Both the position numbers and the translations under genes were made by a program. The notes below the pieces were generated by a model, which had not been told where the DNA came from, ran no database searches, and worked only from the letters and a program-made list of their open reading frames with translations. A stretch of DNA of 64,000 bases from Bdellovibrio sp. NC01 (GTDB lineage: Bacteria > Bdellovibrionota > Bdellovibrionia > Bdellovibrionales > Bdellovibrionaceae), in the NCBI RefSeq assembly GCF_006874625.1, contig NZ_CP030034.1, positions 1,798,001 through 1,862,000 on the forward strand. Reading direction: 5' to 3'. Positions 42,413 to 51,439 of this stretch are shown here, piece after piece; the first letter of the stretch is position 1; each line of letters opens with the position of its first letter.

Positions 42413-43549
42413 CTATTTCTCCGCGAAAAATTGACGAACTTTATTAACAACAAAAGAAACGTCTTCTTTTGTTAGATCTGCCCACATTGGCATACGCAAT
42501 AAACGATTGGCTTGATCGTCAGTGACTTTCATTGAACCCGAGACGCGACCAAAACGAATGCCTGCTGGTGCGGAATGCAATGGCACATAGTGAGTTGTCG
42601 ATTGAATGCCAGCCTCTTTCAAATAAGACCACAAAGCAGCGCGCTCATCGGCTGAATTTAAAAGCATATAGTAAATATGCGCATTGCCTTCGCAATCACT
42701 TGGCACTTTCATGCGAGTCAACTTGCCGGCTTTTTCAAGCTCAGCAAAACCTTCATGATACTGTTCCCAGTGGGCCAGGCGGCGAGCCGTGATCAATGAT
42801 CCTTCTTCTAGTTGTGACAACAAGAATGCGGCTGCCAATTCAGATTGTAGGTAGGAAGAGCCTTTGTCTTGCCATGTGTATTTATCCACTTGGCCGTTTA
42901 AGAACTGCTGACGATTCGTTCCCTTATCGCGAACAATTTCAGCGCGAGCGACAAAACGTGGATCATTAATGATTAATGCTCCACCTTCGCCGCAGACGAT
43001 GTTTTTTGTTTCATGGAAGCTGTAAGCCGCCATGTGACCAAAAGAACCGACGGGCTTTCCTTGATAAGAAGCAAAGATGCCTTGGGCTGCATCCGCAATA
43101 ACGATGAAGCCATGTTTATCAGACAACGCCATGATCTTATCCATCTGACAAGAAATACCGGCATAGTGAACGGGCATCACAACTTTAGTTTTTGCAGTGA
43201 TCGCTTTTTCCATCGCTGCCACATCAATGTTCATTGTGCCTGGTTCGACATCAACGAACACCGGTGTTGCGCCATACAATGCAACCACGTTAGCTGTTGA
43301 TGTAAATGTGAAAGAGGGAAGAATGACTTCATCGCCAGGACCGATGTCAGCAAGGACCATCGCCATTTCAAGAGCGGAAGTACAAGAAGGAGTGATGACC
43401 GCCATTTGGCAGTGCAGATGTTCTTTAAACCACTCGGCGCATTTTTTATTGAAAGTACCTTCACCGCTTAGCTTACGAAAGCCAATGGCTTGGCTGATGT
43501 ATTTTTCTTCGTTACTGCTATGCGGAGGGACATTGAATGGAATTTTCAT
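42413..43549 (-). CDS. wecE: dTDP-4-amino-4,6-dideoxygalactose transaminase (WecE-like)
   Basis: 378 residues. The PLP enzyme transfers an amino group from glutamate to dTDP-4-keto-6-deoxyglucose, giving dTDP-Fuc4N. It follows E. coli WecE nearly end to end: IPFNVPPHSS, TPSCTSALEMA, PSFTFTSTAN, VPVHYAG-type PVHYAGISCQMD, SFHETKN (PLP Lys182), RDKGTNRQQF and VDKYTWQDKGSSYL. It is first of the wecE-rfbA-rfbB-GT4 operon. Enterobacteria acetylate this sugar with WecD; no acetyltransferase is encoded in this cluster. Confidence 0.92.
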   Translation of the reverse strand: MKIPFNVPPHSSNEEKYISQAIGFRKLSGEGTFNKKCAEWFKEHLHCQMAVITPSCTSALEMAMVLADIGPGDEVILPSFTFTSTANVVALYGATPVFVDVEPGTMNIDVAAMEKAITAKTKVVMPVHYAGISCQMDKIMALSDKHGFIVIADAAQGIFASYQGKPVGSFGHMAAYSFHETKNIVCGEGGALIINDPRFVARAEIVRDKGTNRQQFLNGQVDKYTWQDKGSSYLQSELAAAFLLSQLEEGSLITARRLAHWEQYHEGFAELEKAGKLTRMKVPSDCEGNAHIYYMLLNSADERAALWSYLKEAGIQSTTHYVPLHSAPAGIRFGRVSGSMKVTDDQANRLLRMPMWADLTKEDVSFVVNKVRQFFAEK

Positions 43550-43588
43550 GCCCCTAGTCTAGTACAAGGATTTTAAGGAAACAACGGA

Positions 43589-45235
43589 TTAAAAGCCATC
43601 CGTTGTGCCTACTTTGCCAGCTCTTTCGTCTTCATCAAAAGGAATCGTCGCGGCCGCAGAATGTGGCTTTTTCTCCACGCGCGGTGCCACTTTTTTAGAC
43701 TGAAGTGGAAGGACTTTCGCCATAGGAGCTGTCGGGGACTTTTTCAAGCTCGGCTCGCTTTGTGGAGTCGATTCTTGCGGCAGGCCAATAACGATTTCAT
43801 TCAATGAAACTGTCAGGTTTTGCAACTGTCTTGCCTGTGCTGAAATCTCTTCAGAAGAAGCTGCGATTTCTTCAGAGGAAGCGGCATTTGACTGCGTGCT
43901 TTCATCAAGTAAGTTCATCGCTTTGCTGATTTGATGAATGCCCGTTGTTTGTTCAGAGCTTGCGGCAGAAATCTCGTTATTCAAATCAGCTACTTTAGTC
44001 ACCGAAGTCACGATGTTGTTCAAGAATTCACCCGAACGGTCAGCAACTTTGGAACCTTTTTCGACCTGAACGACGCTTTCTTTAATAAGTGTTGAAATGT
44101 CTTTTGCGGCAACGGCGGAGCGTTGCGACAAAGCACGAACGGCTTCAGCAACCACGGCAAAACCTTTACCTTGTTCACCAGCACGAGCGGCCTCGACAGA
44201 GGCATTCAAAGCCAAAAGATTCGTTTGGAAAGCGATATCGTCGATCACGTTGATGATCTCTTCAATTTTCTTAGATGATTGAGAGATATCTTTCATCGAT
44301 TCGATCAAGTGATGAATCTCGCGTTGACCTTCTTCTGCCGCTGTTTTCGAAGATTGAGAAAGGGCGGCAGCCTGTTTCGCATTATCAGAATTCATTTTCA
44401 CCATTGAAGACATTTCTTCAAGTGATGCAACAGTTTCTTCAAGTGAGCCCGCAGACTCCGTTGAAGCTTGCGACAGAGTTTGACCCGCTGCTGACAATTG
44501 ACCAATCGCCACAGAAACTTGTTGGCCGGCCTCTGTTAATTGATTTGAGATAGAACCAACAGAGTTTGAAACGCGGTAAGCGATCCACATCAAAATACCA
44601 AACAAAGCAAAACAGCAGAATGCCGAGATAAAGATCAACAATTGCGAGATGTGCGCACGTGCTTCTTTTTGCTTCTCATTGTTGGTTTTATTCATTTCAG
44701 AGAAAAACTTGATGTTTGCTTCCATCATTTTTTGTACGTCAGTGGCGAGGACGTGCCAGCGGCCGCCATTCATAAGAACTTTCACACTCGCATCTGCTTC
44801 AGGCGTGCCCTTTTTTAGGTCCGCGATGATGCCTTCAGTGAGTTTGTAGAACTCTTCTTTATTATTACGTACTAATTGATATGTTTTTTCTTCCTCAGGA
44901 AGAAGACCTGATTTTTCATAAGCGTTTTGACCTTTTTTAAAGTCTTCAAACGCAGCAACTGTTTTATCAATAAATGAAGCGCGACCCTTGGCTTCGTCTT
45001 TTAATGATAGTGCCGCCCAAATAAAGTAACCAACGCGCGCACGTTGCATACCCATTTGTCCAAGAGCTTCTACATTCGGCATCACATCTTCATACGCAGC
45101 TGAAAGCTGTGTTCCCAAAGTGTTCAAACCATTCATTGCAATCCATGTCAGTGCAACGAATGCGAAGACTGGCAGAAAAGCAGAGAGAAGAAGTTTTCCG
45201 CGAAGTCCATGGAACCAAGCTTTAAGTGAATTCAT
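43589..45235 (-). CDS. Methyl-accepting chemotaxis protein
   Basis: 548 residues. A first membrane helix is at about 15-32, then a helical periplasmic sensor of about 160 residues (four-helix-bundle type), and a second helix at about 198-217. The cytoplasmic signalling domain contains the invariant hairpin IDDIAFQTNLLALNASVEAARAGEQGKGFAVVA (in two parts), which binds CheA and CheW. A normal HAMP domain is not obvious. The C-terminal 60 residues are Pro/Lys/Ser-rich and do not end in the CheR-binding pentapeptide. GGAAAGGA lies before the ATG, and a sigma-28-like promoter is just upstream. Confidence 0.95.
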   Translation of the reverse strand: MNSLKAWFHGLRGKLLLSAFLPVFAFVALTWIAMNGLNTLGTQLSAAYEDVMPNVEALGQMGMQRARVGYFIWAALSLKDEAKGRASFIDKTVAAFEDFKKGQNAYEKSGLLPEEEKTYQLVRNNKEEFYKLTEGIIADLKKGTPEADASVKVLMNGGRWHVLATDVQKMMEANIKFFSEMNKTNNEKQKEARAHISQLLIFISAFCCFALFGILMWIAYRVSNSVGSISNQLTEAGQQVSVAIGQLSAAGQTLSQASTESAGSLEETVASLEEMSSMVKMNSDNAKQAAALSQSSKTAAEEGQREIHHLIESMKDISQSSKKIEEIINVIDDIAFQTNLLALNASVEAARAGEQGKGFAVVAEAVRALSQRSAVAAKDISTLIKESVVQVEKGSKVADRSGEFLNNIVTSVTKVADLNNEISAASSEQTTGIHQISKAMNLLDESTQSNAASSEEIAASSEEISAQARQLQNLTVSLNEIVIGLPQESTPQSEPSLKKSPTAPMAKVLPLQSKKVAPRVEKKPHSAAATIPFDEDERAGKVGTTDGF

Positions 45236-45251
45236 GTGATGTCCTTTCCTG

Positions 45252-45296
45252 AGAACAAATCTTAAGGTCTTATCGACATCCGAGATTTGTTCTTTA
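45252..45296 (-). promoter_or_regulatory. Sigma-28 (FliA)-like promoter of the chemoreceptor gene, with an 11-bp dyad
   Basis: On the minus strand TAAAGAAC (45289-45296), 11 bases and GTCGATAA (45270-45277) match the flagellar sigma consensus TAAAGTTT-N11-GCCGATAA with exact spacing. The predicted start is about 28 bases before the ATG. A perfect inverted repeat, AGAACAAATCT (45252-45262) and AGATTTGTTCT (45283-45293), is centred on the -10 box and could be an operator or leader hairpin. Confidence 0.6.
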
Positions 45297-45431
45297 CAGC
45301 GCGTTAATCAAAAACCTGCAAAAACGAGCGTTCAAGGCTGCGCCGTGACATGGACTCACATTTCTGTTTGTAAATGTTCTGTGAGTGTGGTCCGATTTTG
45401 CGAAACGTCTAGACTCAAGGAGGGGGTAGTC

Positions 45432-46322
45432 ATGACTAAATCAACGATGATTCGTGCATTCACTGGGGTTGCAGTTGTTGCGACGCTGGGTTTCACATTT
45501 AAGTCGGCGCAAGTACGCGAACTTTGTGAAGGTTTCGTACCACAAAACAATATGTACATTCCGGAAGGCTTGTACGCAACTGGCGGTATTTCTCAAGCTC
45601 AGTTCAACGATGTGATGGATCGCGTAGAAAAGATCTTCACGGCTGAAATCGAAGCAGCGGGTGATAAATTGAAAATCAATCGTCTTTGGTCTGATGGCAC
45701 AGTGAACGCTTCAGCTCAACGCTCTGGCAACACTCGCGTTTTGAATATGTACGGCGGTTTGGCTCGTCATAAAGCAATCGGTATCGAAGGTATGGCTTTG
45801 GTTGTGTGTCACGAATTGGGACATCACAACGGTGGCGCACCTAAATCAAGCGGCTGGTACAGCACTTGGGCAACAAATGAAGGTGGCGCTGACTATTATG
45901 CAACTGCAAAATGTCTTCGCCGTTTCTTTGCTGAAGATGACAACGCGACTATCGTTGCGGGTTTGACTATCGATCCAATCGCTAAAACAGGTTGCGAAAC
46001 TCAATTCTCGAACGTGCAAGATCAATTGATCTGTGAACGTATCTCTGAAGCGGGTCAACAAGTTGCAAACTTGTTCATGGACTTGAGCGGTGATTCTAAA
46101 CCACCAACATTCGGTACTCCTGATAAATCAGTTGTACGTCGTACAAACGATGCGCATCCAGCGACTCAATGCCGTTTGGATACATACTTGGCGGGCGATC
46201 TTTGCCCAGTGCCAGCATCTGTACAACCAAGTGACACAGATTACACTGTGGGTTCTTGCTACACTCCACGCGACACAGTTGGCTTCCGCCCACGTTGCTG
46301 GTTTGCGCCTCCAACTAACTAG
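45432..46322 (+). CDS. Secreted HExxH protein, putative zinc metalloprotease
   Basis: 296 residues from ATG 45432, which follows AAGGAGGGGG; the open frame to 45345 lacks such a site. The N-terminus is a signal or membrane anchor (IRAFTGVAVVATLGF). The motif VVCHELGHHNGG gives His127, Glu128 and His131. It is followed by NEGGADYYATAKC, in which the Glu is a likely third zinc ligand as in gluzincins of the M48 type. Several cysteines in the mature part (AKCLRR, ICERIS, TQCRLD, DLCPVP, GSCYTP, PRCWF) suggest disulphides and an extracytoplasmic site. Substrate unknown. Confidence 0.7.
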   Translation: MTKSTMIRAFTGVAVVATLGFTFKSAQVRELCEGFVPQNNMYIPEGLYATGGISQAQFNDVMDRVEKIFTAEIEAAGDKLKINRLWSDGTVNASAQRSGNTRVLNMYGGLARHKAIGIEGMALVVCHELGHHNGGAPKSSGWYSTWATNEGGADYYATAKCLRRFFAEDDNATIVAGLTIDPIAKTGCETQFSNVQDQLICERISEAGQQVANLFMDLSGDSKPPTFGTPDKSVVRRTNDAHPATQCRLDTYLAGDLCPVPASVQPSDTDYTVGSCYTPRDTVGFRPRCWFAPPTN

Positions 46323-46331
46323 TTTGCTTGC

Positions 46332-46350
46332 ACTCTGGCTCTGCCAGAGT
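46332..46350. repeat. Short ACTCYGGC hairpin, copy 4
   Basis: ACTCTGGCTCTGCCAGAGT forms a perfect 8-bp stem with a CTC loop, 9 bases after a stop codon, and GTCTAC follows 7 bases later. This matches the arrangement at 32976, where GTCTAC also follows. A true terminator lies 40 bases further on, so the hairpin is not needed for termination. Confidence 0.65.
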
Positions 46351-46388
46351 AAAGAAGTCTACTTTTTTGGATAATGTTAAATAAATCT

Positions 46389-46426
46389 AAAAAACCCAGT
46401 GTTGTAAGACACTGGGTTTTTTATTT
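46389..46426 (+). terminator. Rho-independent terminator before the exporter operon
   Basis: AAAAAACCCAGTGT, a short loop and ACACTGGGTTTTTT form a strong stem with T-tracts in both directions. It separates the HExxH protein gene from the exporter operon. Confidence 0.9.
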
Positions 46427-46459
46427 TGCCTGACGTAAACGCGTAGTAAATTTTGGTTT

Positions 46460-47194
46460 ATGTCGAAGAAAAAGATTGTTCCTATCGCAGTCGTTCTTGG
46501 CCTTCTAGTTATTGCCTTTCTGGTAAAGTTTTTCTTTTTTCGAAACGATTTCTATTACGCCGGCACCGTCGAGGTGACGAAAGTGGATATTCCTGCGCGA
46601 GTGGCGTCCGTGATCGCAGAAATGCCCGTCGCGGAAGGGCAAGTTGTGCAGAAAGATCAGCAACTCGTAAAACTTTCATGTGAAGACATTCAAGTTTCTT
46701 ACGGCCTTGCGCGAATTAATTTCGAGCGTTCACGCAAACTTTTAGGAAGTGGGAACATCGCTCAAGATTCTTACGATCAGACCAAGGGTCGCTATGACGA
46801 TCTGAAAGTCCGCTCTGATTGGTGTAATGTGACGTCCCCACTTAAAGGAACGGTGCTTACAAAATATTTCGAAATCGGCGAGATGGTGAATCCCGGTGCG
46901 AAGCTCTTTACGATCGGGGATCTGGATTCTGTCTATGCGTATTTTTATTTGCCTCATGACGAAATTGGAAAATTGAAAATCGGGCAAAAAGTTTCCGCCC
47001 GCGTGCACGAGATGGACAATAAAAGTTTCGATGGTCACATCGAGTTCATCAATCCTGAATCAGAATTTACACCGAAGAATGTGCAAACGCGTGATGAGCG
47101 CACGCGTCTGGTTTACGGTGTGAAAATTCGTTTCGCGAATCCTGAAGGAGTCTTGAAGCCTGGAATGACTTTGGAGTGGAAAGGCGAGGGCTGA
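46460..47194 (+). CDS. HlyD-family periplasmic adaptor of an ABC exporter (YbhG-like)
   Basis: 244 residues. One N-terminal membrane helix (VPIAVVLGLLVIAFLVKFFFF) is followed by the lipoyl half-motif AGTVEVTKVDIPARVASVIAEM (in two parts), a short helical hairpin and the second half TSPLKGTVLTKYFEIGEMV, then a beta-barrel domain. Adaptors of this type link an inner-membrane pump to an outer-membrane channel. First gene of a five-gene operon; the next ATG is 1 base past the stop. No TolC-like gene is present here. Confidence 0.88.
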   Translation: MSKKKIVPIAVVLGLLVIAFLVKFFFFRNDFYYAGTVEVTKVDIPARVASVIAEMPVAEGQVVQKDQQLVKLSCEDIQVSYGLARINFERSRKLLGSGNIAQDSYDQTKGRYDDLKVRSDWCNVTSPLKGTVLTKYFEIGEMVNPGAKLFTIGDLDSVYAYFYLPHDEIGKLKIGQKVSARVHEMDNKSFDGHIEFINPESEFTPKNVQTRDERTRLVYGVKIRFANPEGVLKPGMTLEWKGEG

Positions 47195-47195
47195 T

Positions 47196-47966
47196 ATGGA
47201 GCACATTTCAATCAGCGTTCAAGGCTTGAAAAAGAAAATGAAAACGACCGAAGCCTTGAAAGGTCTGGATATGAAATTTGCCGCAGAAAAACTTCACGGT
47301 ATTATCGGACCAGAAGGTGCGGGGAAGACGACCTTGCTGCGTCACTTGATGGGTTTATTATCGCCAGATTCAGGAAACGTAAAATACGCTGCGAGTGGCA
47401 AGCCGATTGAGTTCTCAGAAGTTCGCCCCTTTTTGGCTTACATGCCGCAAACACAAAGTCTTTATGGTGAATTGAGCATTCATGAGCATCTGGAGTTTTT
47501 TAAAACTCTCTATAAGCTTTCAGAAGAAGAATACAAACAACGTCGCGAACGTTTATTGCAAATGACTCGGTTAGCGGAATTTACCGATCGTTTAGCTTCG
47601 CAGCTGTCCGGTGGGATGTACAAAAAATTAGGTCTGATCTGCGCCTTGCTATCGGCGCCGAAAGTTTTATTTCTAGATGAACCCACTAACGGTGTTGACC
47701 CTTTAAGTCGCAGAGATTTCTGGGAACTGCTTAAAGATTTAGAAAAAGAAAAAATCACCATTATTGTAACCACGTCCTATATGGATGAAGCCTTGAAGTG
47801 TGAAGAAGTGCATTTGTTATTCGGGGGTACAACACTGATGGAAGGCCCTCCACGAAAAATCCTTGAAGCACGTCAGGCGAAAAATTTTGATGAAGTGTTT
47901 TTGCAATACGATTCGACGCTGGAAAATAAAGATAACGAAGTGATGACTGACGAGGAAGTCTTATGA
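47196..47966 (+). CDS. ABC exporter ATPase 1
   Basis: 256 residues. Walker A is GPEGAGKTT, the Q-loop is YMPQTQ, the signature LSGGM is intact and Walker B is VLFLDEPTNGVDP. The switch (H-loop) His is replaced by Ser in VTTSYMDEA. It corresponds to the first half of tandem YbhF ATPases, and its partner is the next gene, which it overlaps by 4 bases (ATGA). In a pair, this subunit would supply the working signature. Confidence 0.9.
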   Translation: MEHISISVQGLKKKMKTTEALKGLDMKFAAEKLHGIIGPEGAGKTTLLRHLMGLLSPDSGNVKYAASGKPIEFSEVRPFLAYMPQTQSLYGELSIHEHLEFFKTLYKLSEEEYKQRRERLLQMTRLAEFTDRLASQLSGGMYKKLGLICALLSAPKVLFLDEPTNGVDPLSRRDFWELLKDLEKEKITIIVTTSYMDEALKCEEVHLLFGGTTLMEGPPRKILEARQAKNFDEVFLQYDSTLENKDNEVMTDEEVL

Positions 47967-48721
47967 TTTCCGTCGAGGTCAAAAATCTTTCCGTGAAGTT
48001 TGGTGACTTTTACGCCGTGAAGGACATTTCTTTTTCGGTCGAACAAGGAGAGATCTTTGGCTTTCTTGGGGCGAACGGCGCAGGGAAAACCACAACCATC
48101 CGCGTACTTTGTGGTTTATTAATTCCCAGCGAAGGCGAGGCCTTTGTTTGCGGTACGCGAGTCGCTGATGACCCGTTAAAGGTGAAGCAGTCGGTCGGCT
48201 ATATGTCACAGAAGTTCACTTTGTATGACGATATGACGGTTGATGAAAACTTATCTTTCGCAGCGTCCTTACGAAAATTAGACGAGCAGAAATTTAAAGA
48301 AAACAAAGAGCGATTATTAAAGTTCATTCGTTTTCAACAGTCGGGCAGCAGTATGGTTCGCGATCTGCCGGGCGGGGTGAAGCAACAGATGAGTCTTGTG
48401 GCAGCTTTGCTTCACGATCCTGAAGTTGTTTTTTTAGATGAACCCACAGCCGGTGTAAGTCCCGCGTATCGCCAACGTTTTTGGCAGCTCATTCGCGAAG
48501 TGGCTGGTAACGGTAAGACCGTGTTCGTGACGACTCACTATATGGATGAAGCCGAACAGTGCGGGCGCATCGCTCTTATGAAGGAAGGGCAATTAATCGC
48601 CTTAGACACGCCTGAGAACTTAAAGAAAAAGAATTTCCCTGAAAAACAACCCGGCGAAGTTCATCTTGAGGAAGTGTTTATTGCTGAAGTCGAGGGGAAA
48701 GAACAGGCAGTCCCTTCATGA
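47963..48721 (+). CDS. ABC exporter ATPase 2
   Basis: 252 residues. Walker A is GANGAGKTTT, the Q-loop is YMSQKF and Walker B is VVFLDEPTAGVSP. The H-loop is intact (VTTHYMDEA), but the signature is degenerate: LPGGV instead of LSGGQ. This is the mirror image of ATPase 1, so a heterodimer would have one intact and one degenerate ATP site. Overlaps both neighbours by 4 bases. Confidence 0.9.
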   Translation: MISVEVKNLSVKFGDFYAVKDISFSVEQGEIFGFLGANGAGKTTTIRVLCGLLIPSEGEAFVCGTRVADDPLKVKQSVGYMSQKFTLYDDMTVDENLSFAASLRKLDEQKFKENKERLLKFIRFQQSGSSMVRDLPGGVKQQMSLVAALLHDPEVVFLDEPTAGVSPAYRQRFWQLIREVAGNGKTVFVTTHYMDEAEQCGRIALMKEGQLIALDTPENLKKKNFPEKQPGEVHLEEVFIAEVEGKEQAVPS

Positions 48722-49860
48722 ACTCATCTATCTTTGCAATCGCCCAAAAAGAAGTCTTTCATATTGTGCGTGATCCTTTCACACTGGCGATGGCTTTGGG
48801 CATGCCTGTTGTGATGGTTCTGTTTTTTGGCTTAGCGATTGAATTCAATCTGGATAAGATACCTATTGCGGTCTTTGATGCAAATAAATCAGTTCAGTCG
48901 CGCGAGTTGATTCGGACTTTTTCAAGCTCCAATTATTTTTTGCCAAGATATGTTTTAGGACCAGGGCCCGCGTTGCAAATGGTCGATGAAGGTGTCGCGC
49001 GAGCAGCCATAATTATTCCTCCGACTTACGCCAAAGATCTGCGCGTCTTTAGTGGTAGCGATGTGCAGATTCTGGTTGATGGCACAGATAGCAGCTCAGC
49101 GGGTTCCGTTCTGGGATATCTTGGTAATATTCAGCTGCGTGCTAATCAAAAAGAATTCGGTGTTGCTGGGACTTCATCGGCCGCGATTGCTTCTGTTCTG
49201 CCGACAGCCTCTGCCATTGATGTAAAAACGCGTTTTCTTTTTAATCCGGAATTGAACAGTCGCTGGTTTGTTGTTCCGGGGTTAACGGCCGTGGTGATTG
49301 CTTTGTTATCAATTCTGCTGACGGCATTAACGGTCGCGCGAGAGTGGGAAAATGGATCGATGGAGCTCTTGTTGGGCACACCGGTCCGACCTATTGAAAT
49401 TATCTTAGGAAAACTTATGCCTTATGGGGTGTTAGGTATTGCTTCGGTATTTTTTGTTTTCATATTATCGCAGTTGGTCTTTGCCGTTCCATTTCGTGGA
49501 AGTTTTATTGCCTATATTATGGCTTGCGTGATTTTTATTTGTACTTATCTAGCGCAGGGCTTGTTGATTTCCGTCGTCACAAGAAAGCAACAACTCAGTA
49601 TGCAGATAGCGATGTTGACGGGATTGTTGCCAACAATTTTGTTATCGGGATTTATTTTTCCCAACGAACATATGCCGGATTTTTTTTATTACTTAACGAT
49701 GATTTTACCAGCGCGCTGGTTCATCGCTTTAAGCCGCAGGGTCTTTTTGCAAGGCTCAGGATTTTTCGATGTCTTACCACTTCTAGGAGTCATGTGTTTA
49801 TTGTTAACAGTTATGATCCTGCTTGCGACAAAGAAATTTAAAAAGGATGTTGAGCCATGA
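48718..49860 (+). CDS. ABC-2 type exporter permease 1 (YbhS-like)
   Basis: 380 residues. One N-terminal helix (LAMALGMPVVMVLFFGLAI) is followed by an extracytoplasmic domain of about 150 residues and then five C-terminal helices with the ABC-2 motif ENGSMELLLGTPVRPIEI and LLSGFIFP. The layout is that of YbhS/YhhJ-type drug exporters. Overlaps the ATPase 2 and permease 2 genes by 4 bases each. Confidence 0.9.
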   Translation: MNSSIFAIAQKEVFHIVRDPFTLAMALGMPVVMVLFFGLAIEFNLDKIPIAVFDANKSVQSRELIRTFSSSNYFLPRYVLGPGPALQMVDEGVARAAIIIPPTYAKDLRVFSGSDVQILVDGTDSSSAGSVLGYLGNIQLRANQKEFGVAGTSSAAIASVLPTASAIDVKTRFLFNPELNSRWFVVPGLTAVVIALLSILLTALTVAREWENGSMELLLGTPVRPIEIILGKLMPYGVLGIASVFFVFILSQLVFAVPFRGSFIAYIMACVIFICTYLAQGLLISVVTRKQQLSMQIAMLTGLLPTILLSGFIFPNEHMPDFFYYLTMILPARWFIALSRRVFLQGSGFFDVLPLLGVMCLLLTVMILLATKKFKKDVEP

Positions 49861-50930
49861 AGACTCTTTTAGGTTTTATCAAAAAAGAGCTTCTGCAAAC
49901 TTTGCGTGATCCGCGTATGCGCATGTTATTGTTTTTAGCTCCGTGTGTGCAGCTGACTGTGTTTGGCTTAGCGCTTTCAACTGAAGCGCGTAACATAAAA
50001 CTAAGTGTCGTGGGTTCACCCTCGGATTCAAGTCTGCAAACTATTTATCGTGAATGCATTGCCTCGGGGTGGTTTGTGCCAGCGAAGGTTTCATCCAATG
50101 ATCCATTTGAACAAGTGAAGAGCAATGATGCAGATGCCGTCATGGTGGCGCCGCCCGGTGGTCTTGATAAGGCGATCGAGCGAGGTAGGGGACAACTTCA
50201 ATTATTGGTCAACGCGGTTAACGTCACACGCGGGCAAAGTATTGAGCGTTATTTTCAAGCAGTCACAGCCTCGCTCCATCCATTTCAGCCGCCCATCAAT
50301 TTTGATGTGCGGGTCTTGTACAATCCCGCGCTGAAGTCAGCATACTTTCTGATCCCTGGGGTGATGAGCATGCTGGTGTGTTTGATCACAATTCTTTTAA
50401 CCAGCATGTCGATCACAAAAGAAAAAGAAGCGGGGACGTTTGAAACTTTGATCTCTGCTCCGGTCTTGCCAGAAGAAGTTTTGTTGGGAAAGACAGTTCC
50501 CTTTGTGCTTTTGGGGATCAGTAATATTCCATTAATTATCGCGGTGGCGATTTTCTTTTTTGACCTTCCTATGCGCGGAAGTTTTTTGTGGCTGATCTTT
50601 TCTTCGACCGTATTTGTGTGTTGCACGGTGGGTATTGGTTTGTTGATTTCAACGATCGCAAAAAATCAGCAGCAGTCGATGATGGGCGGATTTTGTTTTC
50701 TTTTTCCAGCCATGCTGTTGTCAGGTTTAGTCTTCCCGGTGGAAAACATGCCTTGGGCGGTACGCATTTTTTCTTATATCAACCCGCTGACTTATTTTAT
50801 TGAGATTTTAAGGAATATCAGCTTGAAGGGCGGCGATACTCATTTGTTGATTTACGACACTTTGATTTTGGCCGCGATGGCGGTGCTCGCGGCTTTTGTA
50901 AGCTGGCGCCGTTTTAAAACGACGCTATAA
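49857..50930 (+). CDS. ABC-2 type exporter permease 2 (YbhR-like)
   Basis: 357 residues with the same layout as permease 1: an N-terminal helix (MLLFLAPCVQLTVFGLAL), a large extracytoplasmic domain, then five helices with KEAGTFETLISAPVLPEEV and LLSGLVFP. The two permeases would pair as a heterodimer. Last gene of the operon; the convergent secreted protein gene ends 2 bases away. Cargo unknown; relatives export drugs or lipids. Confidence 0.9.
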   Translation: MKTLLGFIKKELLQTLRDPRMRMLLFLAPCVQLTVFGLALSTEARNIKLSVVGSPSDSSLQTIYRECIASGWFVPAKVSSNDPFEQVKSNDADAVMVAPPGGLDKAIERGRGQLQLLVNAVNVTRGQSIERYFQAVTASLHPFQPPINFDVRVLYNPALKSAYFLIPGVMSMLVCLITILLTSMSITKEKEAGTFETLISAPVLPEEVLLGKTVPFVLLGISNIPLIIAVAIFFFDLPMRGSFLWLIFSSTVFVCCTVGIGLLISTIAKNQQQSMMGGFCFLFPAMLLSGLVFPVENMPWAVRIFSYINPLTYFIEILRNISLKGGDTHLLIYDTLILAAMAVLAAFVSWRRFKTTL

Positions 50931-50932
50931 AA

Positions 50933-51439
50933 TCAATCCGGCATATCGTCGCCTGGGATCGGTGGTAAATCGGGTGATTCATCAGAAATTTTCTCTAAGG
51001 TGATTTCGAAGCGATCCTGCGTATTGTACGAGCGGCTTGATTGTGTGCGAGAAAACAAAAAGTACGGAGCAGAAAGTTCTTCGACAATTGTTTCCTCCCT
51101 GTAGTCATACTCGTCACGTTTAAAAGATGCATAAGTTTCGCCCTCTTCATAGACGCCACTTTCGCGCTCATTCATGTTGGAAGGAAAACCATAAGAGCGA
51201 ACAAAGCCCGATCCCCATGCGCCTTTATAAAAATAAATCGACGTCGCAAAAGAGGCGTTATGCACCACCATGGTGTCATAGTCGCAAACGTCATCTTCAG
51301 AGTGATGGGCGCCTAAGTTGTAGCACGATAAAACTTTATAAGTTCCTTTAAGTTTTGCGAACAGAGGGGCTTGAGTTTGTGGGGATGCAAGTGCAAGTGA
51401 AGGTAGAATTAAAAGTGAGAACAAGAACGCACGAAACAT
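50933..51439 (-). CDS. Secreted protein of unknown function
   Basis: 168 residues with a signal peptide (MFRAFLFSLLILPSLALAS). The mature chain is beta-strand-like with two cysteines (LSCYNLG, DVCDYD) about 14 residues apart and an acidic, Pro-rich C-terminus (SPDLPPIPGDDMPD). Not recognised. AAGGAG precedes the ATG. Single-gene unit, convergent with the exporter operon. Confidence 0.7.
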   Translation of the reverse strand: MFRAFLFSLLILPSLALASPQTQAPLFAKLKGTYKVLSCYNLGAHHSEDDVCDYDTMVVHNASFATSIYFYKGAWGSGFVRSYGFPSNMNERESGVYEEGETYASFKRDEYDYREETIVEELSAPYFLFSRTQSSRSYNTQDRFEITLEKISDESPDLPPIPGDDMPD

